64,000 bases of DNA from Diadophis punctatus similis (lineage: Eukaryota > Chordata > Lepidosauria > Squamata > Dipsadidae): the NCBI GenBank assembly GCA_023053685.1, contig JALIGW010000063.1, forward strand, positions 1,965,614 to 2,029,613, given 5' to 3'. Both the position numbers and the translations under genes were made by a program. Positions within the stretch are counted from its first letter, which is position 1; each line of letters opens with the position of its first letter. The notes beneath the pieces were generated by a model. That model saw only the letters and a list, made by a program, of their open reading frames with translations, was not told where the DNA came from and made no database searches. Positions 11,801 through 24,812 of this stretch are shown piece after piece.

Positions 11801-14159
11801 AGGGAAATTAAAAAGTAGAGAACAATTGGCGGACCAAAATATAAATATTGATTGTTTGACTTATTTACAATTAAAAACTCGACACAAAAAAGACATGGAG
11901 AGTATGGGTATAGATATAGAAGTGCAAAAATTGGATAAAATTTTGATTGGCTCGGACATAAAAATAATATCAAAATTATATAAATATCTGCTGGAATTTG
12001 ATAAAATGGAAGAAATTGTTAAAGAACCCATGATAGCATGGGCAAAAAATGTAGGCCACATTTGGCTGATTGGGAGAGAACATGGAATATAAACTGTAAA
12101 ATAACAAAATCTGAATATAAACTGTAAAATAACAAAATCAACAGCATATAAAAAGAACTATTATAAAATGTTTTATAAATGGCATTTAGCTCCATCAAGA
12201 TTGGCCAAAATATACCCAAAAATGAATTCGGTTTGCTGGAAATGCAAACAAGACGTAGGTACCTTCTTTCATGGGTGGTGGTTGTGTCCCAAAGCAAAGG
12301 GCTATTGGAAAAAAGTGCATGCTTGGTTGCAAGAAATTACAGAGAGAACAATGGAATACACCCCAGAATTTTTCTTGCTGGGGATAATGAAAAAACAACA
12401 TCCAAAAAACATACAATACTTAATACTACATATTACAACTGCGGCAAGAATAACATACGTACAATATTGGAAAGATAATCAAACCGCACCAGAAAACGTA
12501 ATAATGGACAAAAGTATATAGATGTGCTGAAATGGACATGCTGACTATTCAACTTAAAGGACAATGCAACTCAGAATACTACGAAACATGGACTAGATGG
12601 TACAACTGGACTAAAAAAAGAGGAAAGACTGTGTGACAATGTGAGAAGAAAATGAAGATAGGAGAGAACATAAATTTATGATTTATTGTGCGTAAACGAG
12701 AAATAACAATGTTGTAAAAACGGGTGTAGATCTGCATTAAAATATTAAGATGTTTAATGAAGAAAATAATAATAATAATAAAAAAGGAAAATCAATGCAA
12801 AAAAAAAAAGAATGATCTACTTGGGAGGACCAGGGAGGGTGAATGTTTGGGTTCAAGGAACAAGAGAAAAAAAATGACTTAATATTGAAGTTTCCTGAGC
12901 CTCTGGAGGTTGATCTTCCAGGCATTCAGATGAAGTGATTACAACAACGTATATTGCCTAAATGAAGGGTGGTTGTGGTGTCAATGATTTCTCTTTTGGG
13001 ATTTATTTATTGTTGTTGATATGTTTATAGTCCTGTATATATTGTATTTTTTTAAACCGGACTGTAAGCTGCCTACATTTGGTTTAAGATGGGCAACCAG
13101 AATTTTTTTCATCTTTCTATGTCTATGTCTATATTTCAGTTTACCAACTACTATTGCTTTCTGTTTTCCCAGTATCAGCTGTCATCCAAAGAAGGTCTTT
13201 CTTGGAATGTGAAAGGAGAGACTATAAAAATAACATTACTTACTGTTTTCTCAGATACTGAAAAATGCACCAAGTGCCCAGACGATAAATATCCAACTGA
13301 TGACAGAATCCAATGTATCCCCAAAAGAATAACCTTCCTGTCCTATGAAGAACATCTGGGCATCATCCTGGTCTCCTTTGCTGTGCTCTTGTTTCTAACC
13401 ACAGGCCTTGTTTTAGTCATATTCCTTAAATACCTAGAAACGCCCATTGTCAAAGCTAACAACCGTGACCTATCCTACATCCTCCTGGTTTCCCTCTTGC
13501 TCTGCTTCTTGTCCTCCTTTTTCTTCATTGGCCGACCAAGGAAAGCCACCTGCCTATTCCGACAAACAATGTTCAGCATCATCTTCTCAGTAGCTGTGTC
13601 TTGTGTGTTAGCCAAAACAATCATGGTAGTGCTGGCCTTCCTGGCCACTAAACCAGGGAACAGGGTGAGGAGATGTTTGGGGAAGAGCTTGGCCAACTCC
13701 ATCATCCTTTCTGGTTCTGCTGGAAAAATTGTAATTTGTGCAATCTGGCTGGGACTTTCTCCCCCATTTCCTGACTCTGACATGCATTCCCAGCCTGGAG
13801 AGATCATCCTTCAGTGCAATGAAGGCTCTGTGACCATGTTTTATGTTGTTCTCAGCTACATGGGTTTCCTTGCTGCCATTTGCTTCACAGTGGCTTTCTT
13901 GGCCAGGAACCTGCCTGGGGCGTTCAACGAAGCCAAACTGATCACCTTCAGCATGCTGGTCTTCTGCAGTGTCTGGATCTCCTTCCTGCCCACCTACTTG
14001 AGCAGCAAAGGGAAATACATGGTGGCCGTGCAGGTTTTCTCCATCTTGGCTTCTGGTGCTGGCCTGCTGGGCTGCATCTTCTTCCCCAAGTGCTACATTA
14101 TCATCCTGAGACCAGATCTAAATACTAAGGGACATTTAATGATAAAAGTCGGTATCTGA
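2614..14159 (+). CDS. Vomeronasal type-2 receptor A (six exons, intact)
   Basis: Class C GPCR of the V2R family, known in vertebrates as pheromone or chemosignal receptors in the plasma membrane of vomeronasal sensory neurons. Joining 2614-2834, 3382-3673, 4202-4996, 5910-6122, 7896-8022 and 13255-14159 gives 2553 nt, an open 850-residue product. Domains by residue: signal peptide with ten leucines (about 1-20), Venus flytrap ligand-binding domain (about 30-500, exons 1-4), cysteine-rich NCD3G linker (508-549, motif [11 protein letters not shown]), 7TM (550-850, hallmark [15 protein letters not shown] and [12 protein letters not shown]). All introns are GT-AG; phases are 2, 0, 0, 0, 1. Intron 5 is swollen to 5.2 kb by two sense-strand L1 insertions, and an L1 lies directly after the poly(A) signal, so expression could be impaired although the frame is intact. 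The ligand cannot be read from sequence. Confidence 0.93.
3382..3673 (+). CDS. V2R-A exon 2
   Basis: Acceptor TTTTTTTACAG, donor CAG|GTTTGT, 292 nt. It encodes the first lobe of the ligand-binding domain, with [20 protein letters not shown] and VPNYSCGKK. The weak GTTTGT donor is shared by all paralogues. Confidence 0.93.
4202..4996 (+). CDS. V2R-A exon 3
   Basis: 795 nt (265 codons), the largest ectodomain exon. Acceptor TTCTTAAG is weaker than in B (TTCTTCAG). Motifs: [62 protein letters not shown]. Donor CAG|GTATGG. The frame stays open to 5041 past the donor, but homology to exon 4 requires splicing at 4996. Confidence 0.93.
5372..5795 (+). repeat. tRNA-derived SINE with a second SINE nested inside (intron 3 of V2R-A)
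   Basis: The head (AGCCATGGTGGTGCAATGG) and a B-box-like GGTTCAAATCTCACC lead into the squamate SINE body (CTCAAGGTTGACTCAGCC, TTGGGGGCAATAT, GGTATATAA). After the first tail (AATAAATAAATAAAATAAA, about 5580-5597) a second body begins in mid-element. The equivalent SINE in B and C is uninterrupted. This suggests a younger SINE landed inside the older one at about 5398. Confidence 0.8.
5910..6122 (+). CDS. V2R-A exon 4
   Basis: 213 nt (71 codons), from [12 protein letters not shown] to LKLLNK. It completes the second lobe of the ligand-binding domain. Acceptor CAATTCTAG, donor AAG|GTGATT. Confidence 0.92.
6690..7463 (+). mobile_element. 5'-truncated L1 LINE (ORF2 C-terminus), intron 4 of V2R-A
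   Basis: Encodes the L1 ORF2 C-terminal zinc region ([18 protein letters not shown]) followed by an A-rich tail at about 7430-7463. The flanks match uninterrupted intron 4 of V2R-C at 57795-57815, so it is an insertion specific to copy A. It is in sense orientation with the receptor. It is decayed after residue 100 or so. Confidence 0.85.
7896..8022 (+). CDS. V2R-A exon 5 (cysteine-rich linker)
   Basis: 127 nt encoding [15 protein letters not shown] and [11 protein letters not shown], the NCD3G linker that couples ligand domain to 7TM. The last base is A before GTGAGTG, where B and C have G. The donor is slightly weaker and the residue spanning the junction becomes Asn instead of Asp. Confidence 0.92.
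8376..8408. repeat. (CCAG)n/(CAGT)n microsatellite, intron 5 of V2R-A
   Basis: Four-base array (CAGC units followed by CAGT) at the site that carries about 23 units in V2R-B and about 5 in V2R-C. Confidence 0.9.
8425..11262 (+). mobile_element. ORF1-only, HAL1-like L1 element with 17-bp TSD
   Basis: The element sits between perfect copies of AATATTTATTAAGATCA (8408-8424 and 11263-11279); paralogues B and C have one copy. It begins with a GC-rich 5' leader and carries a decayed L1 ORF1 at about 9250-10340: coiled coil, then the RRM-like part ([29 protein letters not shown]) and a C-terminal part. About 900 bp of AT-rich sequence and a G-rich polypurine tract (11171-11231) follow. No ORF2 is visible. 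ORF1-only L1s are known in mammals as HAL1. An internally deleted L1 is the alternative. ORF1 has at least two frame changes. Confidence 0.8.
9306..9461 (+). repeat. 78-bp in-frame tandem duplication in L1 ORF1 coiled coil
   Basis: Two adjacent 78-bp units (9306-9383 and 9384-9461), identical except the final base, each encoding 26 residues of coiled coil ([15 protein letters not shown]...). Near-perfect identity inside a decayed ORF points to a late duplication. Confidence 0.95.
11310..12806 (+). mobile_element. 5'-truncated L1 LINE (ORF2 3' part) with TSD, intron 5 of V2R-A
   Basis: Flanked by AAAAGAATGAACTACTTGG (11291-11309) and AAAAGAATGATCTACTTGG (12807-12825, one mismatch). Contains the region after the reverse transcriptase ([34 protein letters not shown]) and the C-terminal zinc region ([18 protein letters not shown]) with several frame breaks, then an (AAT)n/A-rich tail. 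It lies 30 bp from the ORF1-only element and is a separate insertion. Confidence 0.9.
13255..14159 (+). CDS. V2R-A exon 6 (7TM domain)
   Basis: 905 nt, acceptor TGTTTTCTCAG, stop TGA at 14157. It encodes [13 protein letters not shown], seven hydrophobic helices and a short tail ending MIKVGI. One residue stands out: RRCLGKS where B and C have RRWLGKS in the second intracellular loop region. Confidence 0.95.
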
Positions 14160-14263
14160 TCATGAAGTATTTTCTTAGGCTCATATAATACTTAATTATT
14201 TATTGCTGTTATTATTGAGTTTGTATGCTTTTTTGACAATTAAAGTTATTTAAAATGAAAAGA

Positions 14264-14269
14264 AATAAA
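14264..14269 (+). terminator. Poly(A) signal AATAAA of V2R-A
   Basis: Canonical hexamer 105 bp after the stop, conserved in V2R-B (46889). Homology to B stops at 14281, where an L1 begins, so the normal downstream cleavage elements are replaced. Confidence 0.65.
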
Positions 14270-17200
14270 CATACAAAGAATTAAAGGAAAAGATAGAAAA
14301 CTTTTCGAATACTTGAAACTTGGCGAGCTATATATTGCATCAACAGACAAAAAGAAAAGGGGAGTTGTAATATATATTAAAAAGGAATTTAAAAGCAGAG
14401 AAATATATAGTGACCCTAAGGGAAGAATATTAATGGTGGAAGTAGAAGTAGAAAATACATATATCTTGATTATAAATATCTATGCCCCTAACAAAAAGCA
14501 AAAAGAATTTTACAAAAAACTGCATACAAAAATTTTACAAACGGAGCACAAAAATATATGTATAATTGGGGATTTTAATGGAATAATTGATGGGGTTAAA
14601 GACCATGCCAAGGATAAAAAGAAGAAAAAATCTACACTATCTAAAACCTTTTTCGAAATGATGGAGGAACTAAATCTCATTGATATTTGAAGAAGCCACA
14701 ATCCAAGGGAAAGACAATTTACCTTTTATTCACACCCACATAAAACACACACGAGAATAGATATGGCCCTGTTATCAAGTGAACTTAACAAATCAGTGCA
14801 AAAAGTAGAGATAACACCTAATATCTGGGCTGACCATAGTCCCATCAATATAATATGGAAACACACAAGGCAAATCAATAGAAGATGGACTTTCGATACT
14901 CAATTAATACAAGATAGATATTTTACAAAAATGATAGGAAAAGAATTAGAATTATTTATATTAGAAAATAAAAACAACCAACATCTATACAAAACCTGTG
15001 GGACACTTTGAAAGCATACACGAGAGGTCTAATAATATCATATACAGCGAAAAAAATAAAGAAAGAAAGCAAGAATATAATAACATATTAAGAGAACTTA
15101 AACAACTAGAAGGGGAAGCACAGGAAAAGCCAGGAAATAAAAAGATAGAAGAATTACTAATGCAATCCAAACATAAATTAAATCTTATAGAACAAAAAGA
15201 ATATGTAAGGAATTTTAATTTGTAAAACAATCTTATTTTGAGAATGCAAATAAACTGGCAGATGGCTTTCATATAAGATCAGAAAAGAGAGAGGGAATAG
15301 AATAATTCATCAATTAAAAGATAAAACAGGAAACTTACAAAATTCGGAAGAAAAAATGAGAGAGATAGCAGTAGATTTTTTCGAACAACACTATAAAAAG
15401 GAGGAAACAGAGATAAATAAGATTGAAGAATATCTCAATCAAACATCTATTTCAATTATAAGTGAAGAAGATAAACAAATATTAAATAATGAAATAACCC
15501 CAGAAGAATTAAAAATCGCAACTCAGAAACAAAAAAATAACAAAACTCCTGGACCAGACGGTCTTCCAGTAGAGTTCTACAAGATAGTTAATGGAACCAT
15601 TCAACAATTGCAATTAGAGTTATACAACGAAGTCTCGGCTAAAGGGAAGATTCCAGAGTCATGCAAAGAGTCACATATCGCCACATTGTTGAAAGAGGGT
15701 ACCGAACCAGATTTGATCCAAAATTATAGGCCAATCACGTTGTTAAATGCTGACTACAAAATTTTCATGTGTATAATGGCGGAAAGAACGAAAAAAGTAT
15801 TAAATAAAATTATTCATCTTGACCAAAATGGATTTTTACCCACGAAACAAATTAGGACAAATTTGAGAATTGAATTAAACATTTTGGAATACTACGAAGC
15901 GCATCCAGAAAGGCAAACGGCCCTTGTCTTTTTGGATGTGCAGAAAGCGTTTGACAACATTGATTGGCAGTACATGAAATTACTAATTTAAAAAATGGAA
16001 TTCGGTGACAAATTTTTTAAAATGATAGAAACAATATACTCTTCCCAATCTGCCAAGGTAACAATGAATGGAAGTGTAACCAAAACTTTTCAGATAAATA
16101 AGGGAGTAAGACAGGGATGTCCATTGTCGCCTCTACTTTTTATACTGTCTTTGGAAATACTACTAAATAAAATTAGGGACAATTCGGATATTAAAGGAAC
16201 AAAAATCAAAAGAGAAAATTACAAATTACAAGCATTTGCAGATGACTTAGTATTTTTTCTGGAAGATCCGCATGAATCTGGAATAGCCTTACTCAATGAA
16301 ATAGAAAAATATGGAGTAGTAGCCAGACTAAAAATAAACAAACAAAAAACTAAATTATTGACTAAAAATATGACAAGGAAACAAGAGGGACGATTAGGAA
16401 AAGAATTAGGCCTACAAGTAGTCAAGAAAATCAAATATTTAGGTATTAATTTAACAAACAAATGTTCATCTATAAAAGATAATAATTATAAAAAACTGGT
16501 ATATCAAATAGAATTAGATCTTAAAAAATGGGAAAAACTACAAATTTCGTTTTTAGGCCGAATAGCTATCATTAAAATGAATATTTTGCCCAAACTATTA
16601 TATTTATTTCAGACAGTTCCAATCAAATTAAACTCAATTTTTTTCATAAATCTGTATAGGATAACCACCAAATTTATTTGGCAACACAAAAAATCAAGAA
16701 TTAAAATTATTGACCTACAAGACAGTAAAAATAGAGGCGGCTTTGGACTCCCGGACTGGAAATTATACTACACCGCAGCATCTTTGGTATGGATAAGAGA
16801 CTGGATTAATCTAAATAACAACAGTATTCTAACTTTGGAAGGCCACGATTTACTTATGGGGTGGCACTCATGCCTATGGAATAAAGGGAATATATCAAAG
16901 TTTTTCCGGAGACATGCAATTAGAGAAGCGCTTATCACAACTTGGCAAGAAATAAAAAGAAAACACTATATTAAAATTCCAAATTGGCTTTCTATAACAG
17001 AAGCAATTATATACCCAAATACAACTGATAAGAGTAAAAAGGTAAAATATAAAGACATATTGGATGGAACCAGTAAATTAAAAGACAGAGATGAACTACA
17101 AAGACTAAATATAAACATAGACTGGTGGCCTTACTCACAGATAAAATCTAGATATAAGACAGATATAGAAGAATACGGAATTGAATTGGAATCCAAACCA

Positions 17201-17801
17201 TTAGACAAAATATTGATTGGCCCAGAAAACAAAATTATCACAAAATTATATAATTATTTACTACAGCAGGAAAGATTTGAAGATATTGTAAAAGGTTCTA
17301 TGATAGCATGGGCTCAGAACATAGGACACAACATCCATCTGGCAAAGTGGGAACAGATATGGAATAGAAATCTTAAAATATCTAGGTCAGTAGCATACAA
17401 AGAAAATTTTTACAAAATGAGTTATAGATGGCATTTAGCCCCAATTAGACTTGAAAAAATTTATCCAAATTTGAATCCTATATGCTGGAAATGCAAAAAA
17501 GCACAGGGTACCTGCTTTCACATGTGGTGGTTGTGCTCAGAAACAAAAAAAAATGGGAACATAATTCATAAATTGTTATCAGAAATATTCAATGAGATAT
17601 TAGAATTTACTCCAGAATTATTTCTCCTCGGCATATTTAAAAAAGATTATCACAAAGATATCAAGTATCCTCCATATCACAACTGCAGCTAGGATAACCT
17701 TCACACAATTTTGGAAGAATACAGAAATACCTCCGGAAACTGTAATAGTTAAAAATGAGTGTGAGTGTGCAGAAATGGAAAGACTAACAATGCACTTAAG
17801 G

Positions 17802-19311
17802 TAAAGTGACCAGATTTTTTTTTCTTCAAGCGGGACACCATTGACGGGGGTGGGTTTCTCCATTTGAGTTTTGCCCTCTGCGCATGCGCAGAACACTGCG
17901 CATGCGCAAAGGGCAAAACAGCAAATGTCGGCGTCCAGGTGAGGGGGGGAGGGGGGAGGGGGGACGCGGGAGGCCACTGTATGTCCTACCTACCTGGGAC
18001 TTTTCCCGGTAGCTTCAGTCGCGTTCCTTGCTAATAGCGTCCAGAGCAGAGCAGCCCCTCCCAGAAGATCGCGAGACGTTATCTTTTGGAAGAGGCTGCT
18101 CTGCTCTGGGCGCCAATTAGCAAGGAATGCGACTGAGAAGAGTATAGTATTCTTTACAATCCATAAAGGTGTTCCCCCTGGAAGAATGTTTGGCTGCATT
18201 TTATTTTATTTATTTACATTTCTATGCCGTCCATCTCTACAAGATGACTCCGGACGGCATTAATTCTCAGTCCCTCAGGTTTGCGCCTCCTAAATCAAGG
18301 TAGTCAGTTATATACACGACAACACAAGGCTCACTTGTTGTTGACAAAGGTGAAAGGAATCTTAATGTGTAGCAGTAAGGTTAAGGCAGAGACAGTAAGA
18401 CGAAACAGAAACTGGGAAAGGAAATCGCCGTCCCTAAGTACACCCCCCGCTCTCAAAACGGGAGACTTTTCCCCCTGTGGAGCAGATCCACCAAGCGCAG
18501 CAAAGAAATGGAGCCCGGGGGAACCTCTTGGCTGACCCAAGCAGAGTGGGAGGAATGCGATTTCTGGCCAATCAGCACTGTCTTTGTCTTCGCACGAGGA
18601 AGAGCGAGCGAACCAATGGGGAAGCAGTGGCGCGGCTCCACCACCGGTCTTCATTTTGCTGAGAAGTTGCTGATGCAGGGATGGGAATCCGGCCGTGAGC
18701 GGCCTTTCGCAGTCCCTGGCGGCTCCCCCCTCGCGTCATGCTCATCACGCTCTGCTACTCTACCGGGAAAAGTCCCAGGTCGGACGCGCGCCCCGTCCCG
18801 TCCGCCAGTCCTGCCCCGCCCCCCCCAACCCCCAGCACGAGACGCGCGTCCTACCTGGGACTTTTCCCGGTAGCTTCATTCGCGTTCCTTGCTAATTAGC
18901 GCCCAGAGCAGAGCAGCCCCTCCCAGAAGATAACGTTTCGCGATCTTCTGGGAGGGGCTGCTCTGCTCTGGACGCTATTAGCAAGGAACGCGACTGGAGC
19001 TGCTACCGGGAAAAGTCTCAGGTAGGACGCGCGCCCCACCCTGCCCCGCCCCTTTTGCCGCGGCACACTTAGCATGGCCTCATGGGACAAGTGCAAAGTG
19101 GCGCTCCCCCCCAGGGTTCGCTCTGCCCCGCCCCGCGCCACCCTGTGAATAGAGGGGACTGAATCGGAAGCCTGTCGCTCGGGCGCGCATCTGGCTGGAG
19201 GAAGAAGCGGGGGCTCAAAAATCGGGACTTTTTAAGAGGGCGGGCGGGACGCGGGACAAAGCATTAAAAAGCGGGTCTGTCCCGCCAAAATCGGGACGTC
19301 TGGTCACCTTA
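17802..19311. mobile_element. Non-autonomous hAT element with 8-bp TSD and internal foldbacks
   Basis: The 8-bp direct repeat ACTTAAGG (17794-17801 and 19312-19319) brackets inverted ends TAAAGTGACCAGA and its partner TAAGGTGACCAGACGTCCCG (read on the minus strand). The 8-bp duplication is the hAT hallmark. No transposase is visible. The GC-rich interior holds two related foldback units (about 17985-18140 plus 18762-18800, and 18842-19032). It disrupts L1 ORF2 and is therefore younger than it. Confidence 0.9.
18842..19032. repeat. About 190-bp near-perfect palindrome inside the hAT element
   Basis: The left arm starts GCGCGTCCTACCTGGGAC and is mirrored by GTCTCAGGTAGGACGCGCGC. The arms (each about 90 bp) also share CGCGTTCCTTGCTAAT and GAGCAGAGCAGCCCCTCCCA, and meet at about 18937 around AACGTTTCGCG. 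It would form a long hairpin. A sister copy at 17985-18140 has its right arm split by about 610 bp of other sequence. Confidence 0.9.
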
Positions 19312-19604
19312 ACTTAAGGGGCCAAAGTGATTCAGATTACTACAATATCTGGGAAAAATTGTACAAATGGATTAAATTTAGAAGGGAAGAAAAGAAACAG
19401 TGAAATTATAGACTGTAAAATGTAAATATATAAATTAAATTATATGTGTAATTAAGATAAGTGATATATAATCTAACTGTAATAAGGAATATGTGAAAAT
19501 GAAAACACTGTGTATGATTGTAGAAATGCTTTAGGAAATATGGAAATTGTTATTTTAAAGAAAAATGTTGAAAATCAATAAAATTTAATTTTTTAAAAAA
19601 GAAA

Positions 19605-20044
19605 ATATTTACTGACCCCTCACATCCTGGACATAAATTGTTTCAACTCCTACCCTCAAAATGTCGCTATAGAGCACTGCACACCAAGACAACTAGACAC
19701 AAGAATAGTTTTTTCCCGAATGCCATCACTCTACTAAACAAATAATTCCCTCACCACTGTCAAACTATTCACTAAGGCTGCATTACTATTACTATTAGTC
19801 TTCTCATTATTCCTATCACCCATCTCCTCCCATTTATGATTGTATGACTGTAACTTGTTCCTTGTATCCTTACAATTTATATTAATATGGATTGTTTCCC
19901 GATTGCTTATTTCAACCCTATGACAATCATTAAGTGCTGTACCTCATGATTCTTGACAAATGTATCTTTTCTTTTATGTACACTGAGGGCATATGCACCA
20001 AAGACAAATTCCTTGTGTGTCCAATCACACTTGGCCAATAAAGA
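19605..20044 (+). mobile_element. CR1-L3 ('Snake1'-type) LINE 3' end
   Basis: Begins ACTGACCCCTCACATCCTGG and runs through AGCACTGCACACCAAGACAAC to AATCACACTTGGCCAATAAAG, directly followed by (ATTCT)n. In snakes the CR1-L3 tail is known to seed AATAG (= ATTCT family) microsatellites. Only non-coding 3' sequence is present. Confidence 0.75.
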
Positions 20045-20182
20045 ATTCTATTCTATTCTATTCTATTCTATTCTATTCTATTCTATTCTATTCTATTCTA
20101 TTCTATTCTATTCTATTCCATTCCATTCCATTCCATTCCATTCCATTCCATTCTATTCCATTCCATTCCATTCCATTCTATT
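20045..20182. repeat. (ATTCT)n to (ATTCC)n microsatellite
   Basis: Pure ATTCT units from 20045 to about 20116, then mostly ATTCC to 20182, ending in mixed units. The unit shift is block-wise rather than scattered. Confidence 0.97.
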
Positions 20183-20329
20183 CAATTTCATAAAATCTTT
20201 ATTTTTGTCATCTTTTGTAATATACAGCAAAGAGGTGATTTTAGAGTCATTTTTGAAAAACTTTATAAATGCTTTGTGAAACTGATTTAACGACTATGAA
20301 GTTAATTACAAAGGATCTCTGGTGTGGGA

Positions 20330-20690
20330 AAAATCTGTCTTGTTTCTTAATCAATTGAAAAACAAAACCTTGAAAGTTTATTACCAGAACACAAGATGAC
20401 TATTTTAAAGGAATCATGTGATCTATGGGCCGGTAAAGTGCTTGAACTTTTTAAAACTTTACTTCAACCAGAACTAACTAGTGAAGGCAGACAAATCCTT
20501 TAGGAGACAACTGAAATGGATTTACTGGAGTTAGAAATGCACTTGGATGACCATTTAAAAATTGAGCGGATTATCCCTACAGACTGAAATACATACAGAT
20601 TTTTGCAGTTATTTGATGGAAAGTACAAGTGGACTTAAAGATAATAAGAATTCCGAAAAGAAGAAAAGAGGATAGAAGAAAACAGGAGTC
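20330..20690. repeat. Unclassified interspersed repeat shared with 61465-61845
   Basis: Runs collinear with 61465-61845 (shared AACACAAGATGACTATTTTA, TGGATTTACTGGAGTTAG, GGAAAGTACAAGTGGACTTA). Both copies end at an (ATTT)n tract, so it is either part of the duplicated receptor unit or a retroelement leader. No open frame of note. Confidence 0.7.
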
Positions 20691-20692
20691 AG

Positions 20693-20815
<123 letters not shown>

Positions 20816-20842
20816 GTTCTGGTGTGCCATAAATATTTTGCT

Positions 20843-21049
20843 TCATTTTTCCCTTTGAAGGCCAACAAGAGCTCCCAGCCCTCTCACCAATCTCATACTT
20901 GGCTACAACATGCATGACAATTATTTGAACACACTTGGCCCTACAGATGCCTTGCTGATGATGCTCTCTACTGGAGAAGCCCATGTTTCCAAATACAGAT
21001 GTGGAAGCAAGGCTCCATCCAGATGTCAACATTAGGAGGCACCTACAGG
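20843..21049 (+). pseudogene. Orphan V2R exon 2 remnant (copy 1)
   Basis: Aligns with V2R exon 2 across LILGYNMHDNY-like sequence and LSTGEA. It lacks the segment after CGS (the region encoding DNLMAVLDG in the live genes) and the last bases before the donor, although GTTTGTGTG follows. No other exons lie nearby. It resembles the relic at 47690 more than any live copy (both have YNMHDNY and LGP), so both descend from one older, dead V2R. Confidence 0.85.
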
Positions 21050-21380
21050 TTTGTGTGTATGTATGTCTAACTACAGATACCGCAGGAACATGGGGACTCC
21101 CAACTGCACCTTCAAAGCACCTGGAGGTCTTTTGAATGGAAGGTCAGAACCATTCTCAGAGATGGGAATGTCAAAGGAGTCCCATCCAACCAAGAGCATC
21201 CACACAATCAGCCAAAGGGCCACCAAGTTGCCCCAAATTATGTTCTGGATTGATGTGGCAAGAAATCAGGTCTCATCATCCACCATGCTGCATCTTAGTT
21301 GCAGACCTCACAGCCTGTGCTGCCCCATTCACTCATACACACAGTGTAGTTTAATGAGTTTATTAATGTTCCCTCCAGTC
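21050..21380. repeat. Flank of orphan exon 2, duplicated at 47940-48085 and 50009-50185
   Basis: Shared runs such as GGGACTCCCAACTGCACCTT and CCACACAATCAGC continue beyond the exon relic in both copies, showing segmental duplication. The second copy is split by a CR1. The right side of this copy breaks where the TAA tract and R4 element enter. Confidence 0.85.
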
Positions 21381-21426
21381 AGGTTTATTGTTTTATATGT
21401 CTTGGTAGCATAAAATAGCGCTCAGA

Positions 21427-24208
<2,782 letters not shown>

Positions 24209-24210
24209 AC

Positions 24211-24366
24211 AGAGTTGGAAGGGACCTTGGAGGTCTTCTAGTCCAACCCCCTGCTTACGCAGGAAACCCTACAACACTTCAGACAAATGGTTATCCAACA
24301 TCTTCTTAAAAATGTCCAGTGTTGGAGCATTCACAAGTTCTGGAGGCAAGCTGTTCCACTGATTAT
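24211..24366. mobile_element. CR1-like LINE tail fragment
   Basis: Carries AGAGTTGGAAGGGACCTTGG, GTCTTCTAGTCCAACCCCCTG and GGAGGCAAGCTGTTCCACTG, the widespread amniote CR1-type motif set in non-coding sequence. No coding part. Confidence 0.6.
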
Positions 24367-24804
24367 GTTTAATTTTCTTTTTTTATATCTCCCTGACCAA
24401 GGGTATCACCTTCTGTTTCACTTCTGTCTCCCCTTAGAGGTTTGATTTTACAGTTACAATATCCCTATGTTCTGCAGAATTGCTTAAAATATACTTTATG
24501 TGAGAAATAGAAAGACTTTGAGACGTTTCTTGAACAAACAAGAAAACAGTTTATTTAAATACAAACTTCTCAGTAAATGTCAAGTAATTGCTTACAGCCA
24601 CAATCAGCTATTCAGTTCTTTTGCACCATTTTTTCTCCTCAGAGACTTTACTAGCTTTCCTGACTTAATCTAAGAAAACCCAGTTCTTCTTTAAATTAAG
24701 GCCTATAGATTAGAGCACGTTTCACCGTTTATCTCTATCTACAAATAACACGATATATCAATCAATAAAATCCCCTGACCCTGGCACCTGCTTCCCACAG
24801 AACT
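24367..24804. other. No recognisable gene
   Basis: AT-rich unique-looking or unclassified repeat sequence; no meaningful open frames or motifs were seen. Confidence 0.6.
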
Positions 24805-24812
24805 GCCTAGAG

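Larger units (their letters stand above)
14281..19600 (+). mobile_element. L1 LINE ORF2, slightly 5'-truncated, split by a hAT element
   Basis: The ORF2 order is visible: endonuclease part (INIYAPNKKQK, IIGDFNG, ADHSPINIIW) at 14313-14960, reverse transcriptase (TPGPDGLPVEFYK, YRPITLLN, FLDVQKAFDNIDW, GVRQGCPLSPLLF, AFADDLVFFL) at 15500-16265, and C-terminal zinc region (CWKCKKAQGTCFHMWWLC) at about 17490. It is interrupted at 17802-19311 and ends near 19600 with an A-rich tail. Breaks seen: in-frame stops at 14688 and 15989 and frame changes near 15011 and 17690. The endonuclease N-terminus is missing. It cannot move itself. Confidence 0.92.

Noticed and set aside
13475..13807. Antisense 110-residue open frame inside V2R exon 6, present in all three copies (also 46099-46431 and 59462-59794)
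   Set aside because: It mirrors a conserved coding exon; its conservation is explained by the sense strand. No splice or start context supports it.
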